From an uncultured Lachnospiraceae bacterium (GTDB taxonomy: Bacteria; Bacillota; Clostridia; Lachnospirales; Lachnospiraceae), in the NCBI GenBank assembly GCA_902782995.1, contig CACZPJ010000051.1, positions 1 through 33,007 on the forward strand: 33,007 nt of DNA, read 5' to 3'. The translations under genes were made by a program, and so were the position numbers. The notes beneath the pieces are model-generated. The model searched no databases and was not told the DNA's origin. It was given only the letters and a program-made list of their open reading frames with translations. Positions 15,931 to 25,900 of this stretch are shown one piece after another. Position 1 is the stretch's first letter. Each line of letters begins with the position of its first letter.

Positions 15931-18333
15931 AGTTTTTTCCTCCTTGCTCTCTTTGTTCTCTTCCTTTTGGGTTATCTTTATTTCCTGTTCCGGCTTCCGG
16001 TCTGCCCGTAACGGCTTGAAAAACCGGAGACGCAGCGCATTGCTGACAACGCAGACACTGCTTAAACTCATTGCAGCCGCTCCAAACATCGGGCTTAGCT
16101 TGATCGCAAAGAACGGATACAGCACACCTGCTGCGATCGGGATTCCGATACTGTTATAGAAGAATGCCCAGAACAGATTCTCTTTGATGTTACGGATCAC
16201 TGCCTTGCTTAAGCGGATGGCATTCACCGCATCTAACAGATCGTTTTTCATAAGGACTGCATCTGCACTTTCAATCGCAACATCTGTTCCTGCACCGATC
16301 GCAATTCCGACATCCGCCCTTGCAAGTGCCGGTGCATCATTGATTCCATCTCCGATCATTGCCACATGATGTCCGTCCTTCATCAACCGGTCAATGTGTG
16401 CCTCCTTGTCCTGCGGAAGCACCTCTGCGATGACATGGCGGATGCCAAGACGTTTGCGGACTGCCTCTGCGGTACGCTTATTATCTCCCGTAAGCATGAC
16501 AACTTCAATTCCCATTTTCTGGAATTCATGGATTGCCTGTCTGCTGGACTCCTTTTCCACATCAGCTACTGCGATCAGTCCGATCAGCTCGTTTTCTTCT
16601 GCAAAAAGCAACGGTGTCTTTCCCTCGTCTGCAAGCCGGTCCATCTGTGGCCGGATCTCTGTTACCGCAATTCCCTGCTCGGAAAGATAAGTTGCATTGC
16701 CTGCATAGTACTGTTTTCCGTCCAGCTTACAGCAGATACCCTTGCCGAATACTGCGGTGAAGTCTTCGATATGGCGTGCTGCAATCTCCTGTTCCTTCGC
16801 ATAGCGTACGATTGCTTCTGCTAACGGGTGCTCGCTGCCCTGCTCCATGCCGGCTGCGATCGCGATCAATTCCTGTTCTGACAACGTACCCTGTGGGATG
16901 ACATCGGTCACTTCCGGTCTGCCCGTTGTGATCGTTCCTGTCTTATCCATCACCACCATGTCGATACTGTGTGCATGCTCTAATGCTTCCCCGGACTTTA
17001 TCAGAATTCCGTTCTTCGCACCTTCTCCGGTTCCTACCATGATCGCAACCGGAGTTGCAAGTCCGAGTGCACACGGACAGGAGATAACCAATACTGCAAT
17101 ACCGACTGACAATGCGAACTCAAAGGTTGCTCCGGCAAGAAGCCAGATCAGAAATGCCACGAGTGCGATCGTCATAACAACCGGCACGAAAATACCTGCG
17201 ATCTTATCTGCCAGTCTTGCGATCGGTGCCTTACTTGCACTTGCTTCATCGACCAGACGGATGATCTGGCTGATCGTTGTATCCTCTCCGGTCTTTTCCA
17301 CCTGAAAAATAATTCTGCCATTTTTATTTAAGGTTGCGGAGATTACCTTGTCAGAAACCGTACGCTCCACCGGAATACTCTCACCGGTGATCATCGATTC
17401 GTCAATACTTGTCTGTCCTTCTGTGATCACACCATCTGCCGGAATGCTTTCGCCCGGTTTTACAACAACCAGATCTCCGATCACAAGCTCCTCTGCCGGG
17501 ATCACGGATTCTACACCATCTCTTAAGACCGTTGCCTTTTTCGGTGCAAGATCCATCAGCTTCTCGATTGCTTCACTCGTATGTCCCTTCGAACGGCTCT
17601 CTAAATACTTGCCAAGCGTGATCAGTGTTACGATCATTCCGGCTGACTCAAAATACAGCTCACTGCCGTAGCGGCTGACACGCTCCATATCACCATGTCC
17701 CATTCCATAGCCGATCTGGAAGATCGCCACGATTCCATAAATGATCGCGGCTGACGAACCAACGGCGATCAGCGTATCCATATTCGGACTCTTGTGGAAC
17801 AGATTACGGAATCCATTCCGGTAGTACTTCTGGTTCAGATAAACGATCGGAATCAGAAGCAGAAACTGGACAAACGAAAATGCAACTGCATTCTCATCTC
17901 CGCAGAAGAAATCCTTGATAAAGGATGGGATCGGCATGCCATACATATGATGGAACATCGTTCCCATCGATATATACATCATAGGGATCAGACAAAGGAA
18001 GGAACCGATCAGCCGGTGCTTCATCTGCCGCATTTCCTCTTCTACCTGAGTCTTTCTCCGCTTTGATGCATCCTGTCCGTTCTCGCTTCCGCCTGCCGTC
18101 TGGTCATTCGTTTTCGGACTGTCCCACAAGGATGCTCCATATCCTGCCTTTTCTACCTCAGCGATAATCCTGCCGCTGTCCGTTATGTCCTCTTCATACT
18201 CTACCTGCATGCTGTTTGTCAGAAGATTCACACTGACCTTATCCACGCCTTCCATCTTACTGACACACTTTTCCACACGGGACGAACATGCAGAACAGGT
18301 CATACCTGTTACGTTATATTTCTCCTTTTTCAT
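15724..18333 (-). CDS. copA: copper-exporting P1B-type ATPase with N- and C-terminal metal-binding domains
   Basis: Pumps Cu(I) out of the cytoplasm. The start at 18333 follows AGGAGAGG and gives 869 residues; a longer frame to 18384 would overlap csoR and lacks a ribosome site. The N-terminal heavy-metal domain has GMTCSAC (Cys 13 and 16). After a charged linker come the membrane helices, a TGES actuator motif, CPC at about 419-421, phosphorylation site DKTGTIT (Asp 463), the SEHPLAEAI nucleotide-binding motif and GDGINDAPAL. A Lys/Glu-rich linker then leads to a second heavy-metal domain (802-869) with GMMCEHC. This C-terminal CopZ-like domain is unusual and has its own ribosome site. csoR is 20 bases upstream. 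Confidence 0.96.
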   Translation of the reverse strand: MKKEKYNVTGMTCSACSSRVEKCVSKMEGVDKVSVNLLTNSMQVEYEEDITDSGRIIAEVEKAGYGASLWDSPKTNDQTAGGSENGQDASKRRKTQVEEEMRQMKHRLIGSFLCLIPMMYISMGTMFHHMYGMPIPSFIKDFFCGDENAVAFSFVQFLLLIPIVYLNQKYYRNGFRNLFHKSPNMDTLIAVGSSAAIIYGIVAIFQIGYGMGHGDMERVSRYGSELYFESAGMIVTLITLGKYLESRSKGHTSEAIEKLMDLAPKKATVLRDGVESVIPAEELVIGDLVVVKPGESIPADGVITEGQTSIDESMITGESIPVERTVSDKVISATLNKNGRIIFQVEKTGEDTTISQIIRLVDEASASKAPIARLADKIAGIFVPVVMTIALVAFLIWLLAGATFEFALSVGIAVLVISCPCALGLATPVAIMVGTGEGAKNGILIKSGEALEHAHSIDMVVMDKTGTITTGRPEVTDVIPQGTLSEQELIAIAAGMEQGSEHPLAEAIVRYAKEQEIAARHIEDFTAVFGKGICCKLDGKQYYAGNATYLSEQGIAVTEIRPQMDRLADEGKTPLLFAEENELIGLIAVADVEKESSRQAIHEFQKMGIEVVMLTGDNKRTAEAVRKRLGIRHVIAEVLPQDKEAHIDRLMKDGHHVAMIGDGINDAPALARADVGIAIGAGTDVAIESADAVLMKNDLLDAVNAIRLSKAVIRNIKENLFWAFFYNSIGIPIAAGVLYPFFAIKLSPMFGAAAMSLSSVCVVSNALRLRFFKPLRADRKPEQEIKITQKEENKESKEEKTMTTTLAIEGMMCEHCKKHVEDALGKMEGVTAVTVSLEEKNAVVTSEKEIPMEQFDAVIADAGYKLLKK

Positions 18334-18353
18334 ATGCGTCCTCTCCTGTTCTC

Positions 18354-18722
18354 TTACTTCATCAACTTCTGCAATGTTACACACAGCTCATCCACGACTT
18401 CATCGTTTCCCTCGCGGATATCATGTACGACACAGGTCTTAATGTGATCTGCCAACAGTACCTTGTTAAACGCATTCAGCGCGGAATTGATCGCGCTGAC
18501 CTGTGTCAGGATATCCACACAGTACCGGTCTTCTTCGACCATCTTCTTCACACCGCGCACCTGACCCTCGATCCGGTTTAACCTAGTCAGCAGATTCTTG
18601 TATTCCTGCTCATCACGCTGCTTATGCTTCACATGACATGCCGGGCAGCCTCCGCTTTTGTCTTCTGCCTCAGGCTGTATGCTGTCTTCTTCCATACAGC
18701 ACGCCTTCTTTTTATCATCCAT
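18354..18722 (-). CDS. csoR: CsoR-type copper-sensing repressor
   Basis: A 122-residue member of the CsoR/RcnR family of all-helical metal sensors. The Cu(I) ligands of CsoR are present: Cys 68 in RYCVDIL, and His 93 and Cys 97 in ADHIKTC. The family core begins at about residue 40 with YKNLLTRLNRIEGQVRG. The N-terminal 38 residues form an extension with Cys 8, 9, 26 and 29 and His 30 and 33, more thiol-rich than is usual; it may bind additional metal. The start has an AGGAG site. It heads the csoR-copA operon, and a consensus-like CsoR operator overlaps its promoter, so copper should relieve repression of both genes. Confidence 0.94.
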   Translation of the reverse strand: MDDKKKACCMEEDSIQPEAEDKSGGCPACHVKHKQRDEQEYKNLLTRLNRIEGQVRGVKKMVEEDRYCVDILTQVSAINSALNAFNKVLLADHIKTCVVHDIREGNDEVVDELCVTLQKLMK

Positions 18723-18872
18723 ATTTTTCTCCTGTCTGATGTGTGCATCTTAGCGCACATCACATAATCTTTTACTCCACGAAGTGTGCATCCTGGCAGT
18801 TAAGCATATCTGCCTGCTGCCTGCTTTTGCCACATGGGATATTCCAAATGGATTTCCGATATAGCAAAATAA
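18723..18872 (-). promoter_or_regulatory. csoR leader with one imperfect hairpin
   Basis: About 150 bases of untranslated leader lie between the operator and csoR. An imperfect inverted repeat (GATGTG with CACATC, plus GC/GC inside) lies at 18738-18761, just before the ribosome site. I see no known riboswitch fold and no convincing leader peptide. Confidence 0.35.
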
Positions 18873-18903
18873 AATGTACATACCCCCATAGGGTATGTAC
18901 ATT
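18873..18903 (-). promoter_or_regulatory. CsoR operator
   Basis: A near-ideal palindrome with 13 bp arms (AATGTACATACCC and GGGTATGTACATT) around a 5-base centre. The TACCC...GGGTA core is the hallmark of CsoR binding sites. It covers the -10 edge and start of transcription of the csoR-copA promoter. Confidence 0.93.
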
Positions 18904-18929
18904 ATGAATCAGGTATCACAATTTGTCAA
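18901..18929 (-). promoter_or_regulatory. sigma-A promoter of the csoR-copA operon
   Basis: On the minus strand, TTGACA (18929-18924), a 17-base spacer and CATAAT (18906-18901). The CsoR operator begins inside the -10 box. Confidence 0.87.
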
Positions 18930-18956
18930 CCATCTTGTGTAAGAATTTTTATCAGT

Positions 18957-20567
18957 TTATTCCTGTGTATGCTCCAGATATGCTGTTAAGAATACCAGCG
19001 GAGAGTTCCAGTAGATCGTAATCTCATTTAAGGAATAGCATTCCCAGATATCCAGATAACACTTCATTGGCGGGGTGTCCGGCAGGATCAGCCATTCTGC
19101 CTTCTCGTCGCACGGGTGACTATTGGCACCGCCGCTTACGAATCCCTTCATCACCTTCTTATCACCCATTGCAACCGTCGGACGGTTGTGTGGATGTGAA
19201 AAGGCATGTTCTCCATAACCGGTTACATAGCTGTAGCCGGCTGCATTTTTCCCGAGCAGATAATCCATCTGGGAAAGAATCCGGTTCCGGTATTTTTCTT
19301 CTCCCTTCCTCATGTCGGTAACTGCAAAAAGCATTGCACGCATCGCAACCGTCATGTTACTGCCCCAGGTATATTCGTCCTCACCAAGGGCAACTTCATA
19401 TCCACAGGCATCCGCTAACTGCTCATAGTCTGCGCACTTTGCTTCGAATTCATGTAAAAATCTTTTTCCTGTTTCTTCCGGAAGGATCTGCTTCGTGTCG
19501 GATAACACTGCCAGTCCGACAAAGCCTGCCATCTCACTCCAGCCGAATACAGTAAGCTCCGATACCCCTGCGAGGTATTTTGCAAGCGGCTGTGCATACG
19601 CCTGATCTCCGGTAGCCAGTAATAATTCCGCTGCTGCCCAGGCACGCTCATCTGTATCACAGGTATCGTCATATTCCCCGGTATTACATCCCTTCGGATT
19701 CGATACAAAGAGAAAATCCGGATGGTGCTCAGACCATTCCCATGCCTTTTGGGCTGCCTGTAAGGCGCGGCCGGCAAACGATGCATCAATTTTTTCAAAT
19801 ACCCTTGCAGATAATGCCATCACTGCCGCAAAGTCTGCCGTTGCCACTGTCGAAACCGGGAACAGATACAGGTCTCTCTTATCCTCTTCCGGCATCACGA
19901 AGTTTGCATGATTGAAGGAAGTTACCTTGTGATAGACACTGCCATCCTCTTTTTGCATCTTAAACAGCCATTCCAATTCATACCGGCATTCATTTAACAG
20001 ATCTGCCACTCCATTTCCCGATTCGGGGATGTCCACCGGTTCTTCCCATTCCTGCGGGAAAAACAGATATGCATACAGCATATGCGCCAATGCCGTTGCT
20101 GCCGCTGTCGTATATCTGCCGTAATCTCCGGCATCATGCCAGCCGCCGGATACATCCTTTTTTACTTCCGGGTGTTCTAACTCTGCCGCCGGTGCGGTGT
20201 GGCAGCATGCATGTGCAAATTCCCCTGCATAACGTGCAGACAGTCCGCAGCCGCAGCGCTGATAATAAAATGCTTTTAATACTTCCTTCTTCAGGTCACG
20301 GTACAGCTCCCTCCTGATTTCAAAATGACAGGATACTTCTCCCGCATCGCTTTTGAAATAATAGCTGCCCTCCCTGTCAAAATCCGTAAAATCCGCAATC
20401 CTTACCTGATCGCCACTTGCTGCGTCAAGTCCGCGGTCAGCCAGTGTTCCCTTCCATGCCACCTGATCTGTTCCGGTCTCACATAGTTCATAGGCAGTTC
20501 CGGCTGTAAATACTGCTGTCTTTTTTCCCTTTGGATAATATCCTACCTGATTGATCTGTATTGCCAT
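18957..20567 (-). CDS. cytoplasmic glycoside hydrolase family 9 enzyme, cellodextrinase-like
   Basis: A 536-residue inverting beta-glucanase with an N-terminal Ig-like domain (about 1-85) and an (alpha/alpha)6 barrel. Catalytic features of family 9 are present: GGWHDAGDYG with Asp 145 and Asp 148, the HPHNRP motif near residue 455, and NEITIYWN with proton donor Glu 515. There is no signal peptide, dockerin or carbohydrate-binding module, so it should act inside the cell on short imported beta-glucan oligomers. Butyrivibrio Ced1-type cellodextrinases of this family have similar size. It is the last gene of an operon, 22 bases after the symporter gene, with an AAGGA site. No terminator is visible before the csoR promoter. 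Confidence 0.92.
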   Translation of the reverse strand: MAIQINQVGYYPKGKKTAVFTAGTAYELCETGTDQVAWKGTLADRGLDAASGDQVRIADFTDFDREGSYYFKSDAGEVSCHFEIRRELYRDLKKEVLKAFYYQRCGCGLSARYAGEFAHACCHTAPAAELEHPEVKKDVSGGWHDAGDYGRYTTAAATALAHMLYAYLFFPQEWEEPVDIPESGNGVADLLNECRYELEWLFKMQKEDGSVYHKVTSFNHANFVMPEEDKRDLYLFPVSTVATADFAAVMALSARVFEKIDASFAGRALQAAQKAWEWSEHHPDFLFVSNPKGCNTGEYDDTCDTDERAWAAAELLLATGDQAYAQPLAKYLAGVSELTVFGWSEMAGFVGLAVLSDTKQILPEETGKRFLHEFEAKCADYEQLADACGYEVALGEDEYTWGSNMTVAMRAMLFAVTDMRKGEEKYRNRILSQMDYLLGKNAAGYSYVTGYGEHAFSHPHNRPTVAMGDKKVMKGFVSGGANSHPCDEKAEWLILPDTPPMKCYLDIWECYSLNEITIYWNSPLVFLTAYLEHTQE

Positions 20568-20589
20568 TGCTGTTGTTCCTTATTCCTTC

Positions 20590-21897
20590 CTACTGCGCTT
20601 TCTTTTTTCTGGAGTTCTCAAAAATCTCCCGGTTTAACGCACCGTTTTGTGCTGCCACGATCGTTGTGCAGACTGCATCACCGGTAATATTTACCGCAGT
20701 ACGGCTCATATCTAAGATACGGTCGATTCCCATGATCAGTGCGATCGCTTCTACCGGCAGTCCGACCGAATTAAATACCATTGTAAGTGTGACTAAACCA
20801 ACGCTTGGGATTCCCGCTGTTCCGACTGATGCCAGTGTCGCTGTTCCGATTACCGTCAGATAGTCCACAAAGTCAAGCTGGATGCCGAATGCCTGTGCTG
20901 CAAACACGACCGCCACACCCTGCATGATCGCCGTACCATCCATATTGATCGTTGCACCAAGCGGAATCGTAAAGGAAGATACTCGCTTTGACACACCCAT
21001 TTTCTCTGCTAAGGTATCGATCGACATCGGAATGGTTGCATTCGAGGTTGCCGTAGAAAATGCAAATGCCATAACCGGGAAAAAGTTTTTAATAAAGATA
21101 AACGGATTGAGTCCGGTAAAAATCTTAAGCAGTCCCAGATAAACTACAAAGCACTGGATCAGAAGTGCTACCATAACCGCGAGCATATACTTCACCATCG
21201 GCAAGAATGCATCAAATCCCGTCTCTGCAAAGGTCTTTGCGATCAGACAGAAAACGCCTGCCGGTGCCAATGCCATGACCATCATCGTCATTTCCATCAT
21301 AACGTCGTTAAACTGACCGAAAAAGTTCTTCACGGTTTCCACACGATCCCCAAGCTTTGCAAGGATAATACCAACGATCAGTGCAAATACGATGACCTGA
21401 AGCATCGTTCCGTTTGTCAGTGCCTCAAAGATGTTCGTCGGAATAATATTTAACAGTGTCTCCTGTACACTGACACTCTGTGCGGTAGATGCAACACTCT
21501 CTGCATTCTGCTCTGCTGCCGCCATATCAAGTCCGCGTCCCGGATTGATGACGTTCGCCACACTTAAGGCTACTGTGATCGCCAGTGCGGTGGTACAAAG
21601 ATAAAAGACAAGTGCCTTTACACCGATTCCGCCTAACTTCTTCGTATCTCCAATGGACATACTTCCACAGACGAGTGAACAGAAAACAAGCGGCACAACA
21701 AGCATCTTCATCAGACGGATAAAGCCCTGTCCGACGACATACAAGATACCGTTTATGATTACCTCATCACGAACGGTCCCGGCCGGAACCAGTTCATGTA
21801 ACAATACGCCAAAGACCGCACCACTGATCAATGCGATAAAGATCTTTGTCGTCAGTCCCATTTTCTTTTTTTCTTTTTTCGATTCTGTCTTATTCAT
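20590..21897 (-). CDS. sodium- or proton-dependent dicarboxylate/amino acid symporter (DAACS family)
   Basis: The start at 21897 is chosen because GAAAGAGG precedes it; it overlaps the rfbD-like stop by eight bases (ATGAATAA). The 435-residue protein has eight or so membrane helices and two re-entrant loops. The family motifs are SSFTIPLGATINMDGT and GIDRILDMSRTAVNITGD. A serine-rich STATSNATIP segment forms the first hairpin. The family takes up glutamate, aspartate, C4-dicarboxylates or serine; the sequence alone does not decide the substrate. It lies between an rfbD-like reductase gene and a GH9 gene in one operon, neither of which obviously relates to its transport role. Confidence 0.92.
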   Translation of the reverse strand: MNKTESKKEKKKMGLTTKIFIALISGAVFGVLLHELVPAGTVRDEVIINGILYVVGQGFIRLMKMLVVPLVFCSLVCGSMSIGDTKKLGGIGVKALVFYLCTTALAITVALSVANVINPGRGLDMAAAEQNAESVASTAQSVSVQETLLNIIPTNIFEALTNGTMLQVIVFALIVGIILAKLGDRVETVKNFFGQFNDVMMEMTMMVMALAPAGVFCLIAKTFAETGFDAFLPMVKYMLAVMVALLIQCFVVYLGLLKIFTGLNPFIFIKNFFPVMAFAFSTATSNATIPMSIDTLAEKMGVSKRVSSFTIPLGATINMDGTAIMQGVAVVFAAQAFGIQLDFVDYLTVIGTATLASVGTAGIPSVGLVTLTMVFNSVGLPVEAIALIMGIDRILDMSRTAVNITGDAVCTTIVAAQNGALNREIFENSRKKKAQ

Positions 21898-22744
21898 GCA
21901 ACAATCCTCTTTCCTGTAAATATTCACGTAAGGACGTCTTCCAGTCTGCGAACTGATAGATGTCGATAATGCTCATGATAAAATTATCCAGCACTGCATA
22001 CGCCGGACGCACCGATGAAAAATCAGATTCCTGTAACGGCACCGCCTGCATATCCGCAGTCTTGCCGGTTAATGCCAAAATCTCTTTTGCAAATTCATAA
22101 CGGCTGCAAACGCCCTTGTTCGTTGCATGATACGTGCCATACTCACTCGTTTTTACCAGATAAAGAATAAATTCTGCCAGATCTCTTGCTGAGGTCGGAG
22201 AGCCGAGATGATCCTCTGCGATCGATAAATGCGCTCCTTCATCGACCTTTTTTAAGAAATCTAACACAAAGTTCTCACCATCTCCATAGACCCATGTGCT
22301 TCGGATGATAAAGTGCTTGCTTGCGAACTCCTTGACATAATTTTCTCCGGCAAGCTTGGACTTTCCATACATCGTAACCGGATTGGTCACATCAAATTCA
22401 TTATACGGCTTATTGCTCTGTCCATCGAACACATCATCCGTAGAGAGCTGTACGAACTTTGCGCCAAGTGTTCTTGCAATGATGCTTAAGTTCCTTGCAC
22501 CGAGTGCGTTGACCTTAAACGCCATCTTCGGATTTTCTTCACATGCCTTAATATCTGTCATTCCGGTACAGTTGATGATAATATCTGGACGGTTCATCTC
22601 CCCAAAGCGGAGTACTTCGTCCGTATCGGTAATATCTAATGTATCAATATCCGTATCTAACATTTCATATTCTAATTTATTTACGACCTGGTTGATTGCT
22701 TTTCCAATCTGACCATTGGCACCACATACCCATATTTTCTGCAT
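21890..22744 (-). CDS. dTDP-4-dehydrorhamnose reductase-like NAD(P)-dependent sugar reductase
   Basis: A 284-residue short-chain dehydrogenase of the extended RmlD/RfbD family. It shows the nucleotide-binding motif GANGQIG (8-14), the STDDVFDG segment (101-108) and catalytic YGKSK with Tyr 126 and Lys 130. RmlD makes the last step of dTDP-L-rhamnose synthesis for cell-surface glycans. The other rhamnose genes (rmlA, rmlB, rmlC) are not here, so the substrate is uncertain; spsK-like or methionine adenosyltransferase-beta-like relatives cannot be excluded. The start has a strong AGGAGG site. It is the first gene of the operon with the symporter and GH9. Confidence 0.87.
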   Translation of the reverse strand: MQKIWVCGANGQIGKAINQVVNKLEYEMLDTDIDTLDITDTDEVLRFGEMNRPDIIINCTGMTDIKACEENPKMAFKVNALGARNLSIIARTLGAKFVQLSTDDVFDGQSNKPYNEFDVTNPVTMYGKSKLAGENYVKEFASKHFIIRSTWVYGDGENFVLDFLKKVDEGAHLSIAEDHLGSPTSARDLAEFILYLVKTSEYGTYHATNKGVCSRYEFAKEILALTGKTADMQAVPLQESDFSSVRPAYAVLDNFIMSIIDIYQFADWKTSLREYLQERGLLHE

Positions 22745-22802
22745 TGTCTTTCCTCCTGACCTGAAATTCCTACCTTAACGGTTATTTTACACACGTAGGC
22801 TC

Positions 22803-22831
22803 ATACTAATTCGCTGCGTTAAAAATGTCAA
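22803..22831 (-). promoter_or_regulatory. sigma-A promoter of the reductase-symporter-GH9 operon
   Basis: On the minus strand, TTGACA (22831-22826), a 17-base spacer and TAGTAT (22808-22803), about 59 bases before the start codon. Confidence 0.75.
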
Positions 22832-22861
22832 GCAAATTTCCGAATCTCGGCGTTTTATGGC

Positions 22862-22890
22862 AAAAAAAGGCTGCCGCATATGCGACAGCC
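22862..22890 (-). terminator. intrinsic terminator of the GH16 gene
   Basis: On the minus strand GGCTG and CGCAT pair with ATGCG and CAGCC, with one G-U pair, followed by seven T. Confidence 0.92.
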
Positions 22891-22917
22891 TCTTGTCTTT
22901 TTCCTTATCTATAATCT

Positions 22918-25900
22918 CTATTTTGTGATCTTTATTTTGCAGGTTGCTTTCTTTCCACTTCCGTCGGTTGCATAAGCGGTAATCGTTACTGTCTTTCCCT
23001 TTCCTGCCTTCTTCGTGGTTACGACACCCTTGGAATTTACCGTTGCATATTTCTTGTTGCTTGTCTTCCAGGTCAGCTTTTTATTTACCTGCTTTGTTGG
23101 CGTTACCGTTGCCTTGACCGTTACTTTCTTGCCTGCTTTTACTTTTGACTTAGCAGCCTTTAACTTGATCTTTTTAACGGCATTTTTCATGATCTTGATC
23201 TTATAGGTGGCTTTCTTCTTGCTGCCATCCTTTGCAGTTGCAGTGATTGTTACGGTCTTACCTGCTCCTGCCTTCTTCACGGTTACGACACCCTTTGAAG
23301 ATACGGTTGCATATTTCTTATTGCTTGTCTTCCAGGTAACTGCACAGTTCTTTGCTGTCTTTGGAGATACGACAGCTTTTAACTTGATCTTCTTTCCTGC
23401 TGCGATCTGCTTATAGCTTCCGGTGATCGTTATCTTACTTACCTTGATCACTTTCCACTTTGCAGTTAAGGTCTTGTTTGCAGTTACTGCTGATGAGAAG
23501 TTGTAAGCCTTGCTTCCTGCATACCATCCCACAAACTTATAACCTTTTCTTGTCGGATCCTTTGGCTTTGCAGCTTTTTTGCCCTTTGCAACGGTCTGTG
23601 CCTTAACTGCGGATCCACCATTTGACTTAAAGGTTACTTTGTAATAAGTAGTCTTCGTCTCTGTATTCTTGGAATCATCCTTCTTGCCATCATCCGGCTT
23701 TACATCGTCTTTCTTACTGTCATCCGGCTTTACATCATCTTTCTTGCCGTCATCCGGTTTTACATCGTCCTTCTTGCCATCATCCGGTTTTGTCTCCGGT
23801 GTTTTTGCTGTCCAGTGTGCATATACGGTGATCGCATCTGTATCTGTGGATACTTCTGTAATATAATCGGTACTGTTTTCTGTTAATGTCCATCCATCAA
23901 AGATATAGCCTTCTCTGACTGGTGCTTCTAAAGTGATTTTTCCGGTTCCCTTTGTATAGTAGAATGGGTTGGCATCTGCATTCTTTGCGTCCTCTGCACC
24001 GAGTACATAATTGATCGCAATTCCTGTCTTTGTCTCACCCATATCTTCTCCACTGTCACTGCCGGAATCGGTAGATGTTACCAGTGTGAGGGTTACATCC
24101 TTAAAATAGAAGGTTGCATTATTGGCTGCGCTGTTTCCAAGTCCGAAGTTTAATGCTACATTGTTGTATGCATTTCCCGGACAGTTGATCTCTGCCGTGT
24201 AAGTGTAGAAGCCATCTGCATCCGGTGCACCAAGTGTACCAAGATCGATCTCTGTTAACTCTTTGATCACTTCCCAGCTTCCCTGATTCTGAACGATATA
24301 GGATACCTTATTGTTGGATTCTCCTTCTAACTTTAACTTCACAGACATCTGATACTTAGAACCTGCACCTGTCTTAAACTGTGAACTTGTGATCTGTGGA
24401 GAATACCAGTTTGCACCACTCTTGATCTCGTTAAATATATGTGCACCATTTACCACACCAAAGTCATTGACACTGCCGCCATCTGCACCATTTGCATTCC
24501 ATTCTGTTTCACTGTTCACCGGTGTCGGATCAAATACTTCCGCCTGGCTCTGTCCGATCATTGTTACATTATCAAGCTGTACCGAAGTACCTTCTCCAAA
24601 AGTCAGTACCAGTGCTGCATTGCTTAATGCACGCGGAGTTGTAAACTTCCAACTGTAATTTTTGACTTTTCCTGCATCCTTGTAATTGACTACCGGAGAC
24701 TCTAACAGCTTCGTTCCAAGCTCCCCTGCACTGTTTACCGAATAGATTGCTGCCTGTGCAGTGGTTGCTGCTTTACTATACAGATCAAAGTTTAAGGCAT
24801 AACTGTCTGCCTTTAATGCCAGATCCTTCTGATAGATCACCGGCTTTCCGCTCTCTGCCGAGATCTGTGCACGTCTCTCGTAATACTTCTCACCGCCGTT
24901 TGTCAGTGCTTCGAAGCTATTTTTCGTAGAGGCGACGTCTACGACATGTACATCACTATCTGCAAGCTTCTCGATTGTGTAGCGTGGAACCTTTAAGGTT
25001 GTACCCGCTGCGGCAACCCAGCCGCCTACATGTGCGATTCCCTGATCAAAGGTCCCATTATAGATCACATCTCCGTTTGATAACGGCTTACGTCCGGCAT
25101 CACTGTTGATTGCGGATGGATCTACGATCTCTACCTTGATATTGGAAAGATATACATTTCCGGTAGACTTTGAACCAAGGTTAAATTCAATTCGGCACTT
25201 GTCAAAATCTGACTTCTGTTCAAAGGTAAATGCTACCTTCTGTGGCGTGCTTCCAAGTTCAAAGGAACGGATTCCGTTTGCACTCCATCCCTGCCACTCC
25301 TTAGAGTCTGCATTGACAGTCTTGCCAACCATATCTCCATCTGCATATGCATCAAAGGATACCTGATACAGATAGCCTGCCTTTGCATTGTAATGTCCGA
25401 TCATCTGTACCGAATAATCCTGGCTTCCCGCTTCTGTGACATTGACCTTTGCCCATGTTTTTCCGGACTGATCGGTCACCGGTGTAAGATTTGCCTTTCC
25501 ACCTGTTCCGTTTGCATTGCTGGATAAGTACCATTTGGAAAGATCTGTATCCGCATCTGAACTAAATCCACCGGCTACTAAGTTATCTGTCTTAACCTCT
25601 GCGATCTGGTTCACACCTTCGTACTGTTTCCAGTCATCCTTGATTCCATCGGACGCTGTACGGTTTACGCTCTCTGCATAACCCTCTGACTTCTGGAATA
25701 CACGTACATAATCGACATACATGTTAATGTCATCCTGGAAGGTTGCACGGTTGACAGCTCCACCGAACTGTCCATTATCTACTGCAAGATTCAGTAAGAG
25801 ATAATATGGCTGATCGAACGGTGCATCATAGGAAAGTGAATCCGTTGTGCCGGAGATCATGCTCTCCCAGTTCTGTAATACATTGACTACCTTGCCATCG

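Noticed and set aside
18723..18872. Leader peptides or a riboswitch before csoR
   Set aside because: Two very short frames are possible but neither has a ribosome site, and no known riboswitch core is visible; control is explained by the CsoR operator.
22745..22917. T-box or other leader riboswitch controlling the symporter operon
   Set aside because: The leader is short and shows only a promoter and the terminator of the neighbouring gene.
23671..23790. Regular 30-base repeats as a CRISPR array
   Set aside because: The repeats are contiguous without spacers and encode a charged protein linker in frame.
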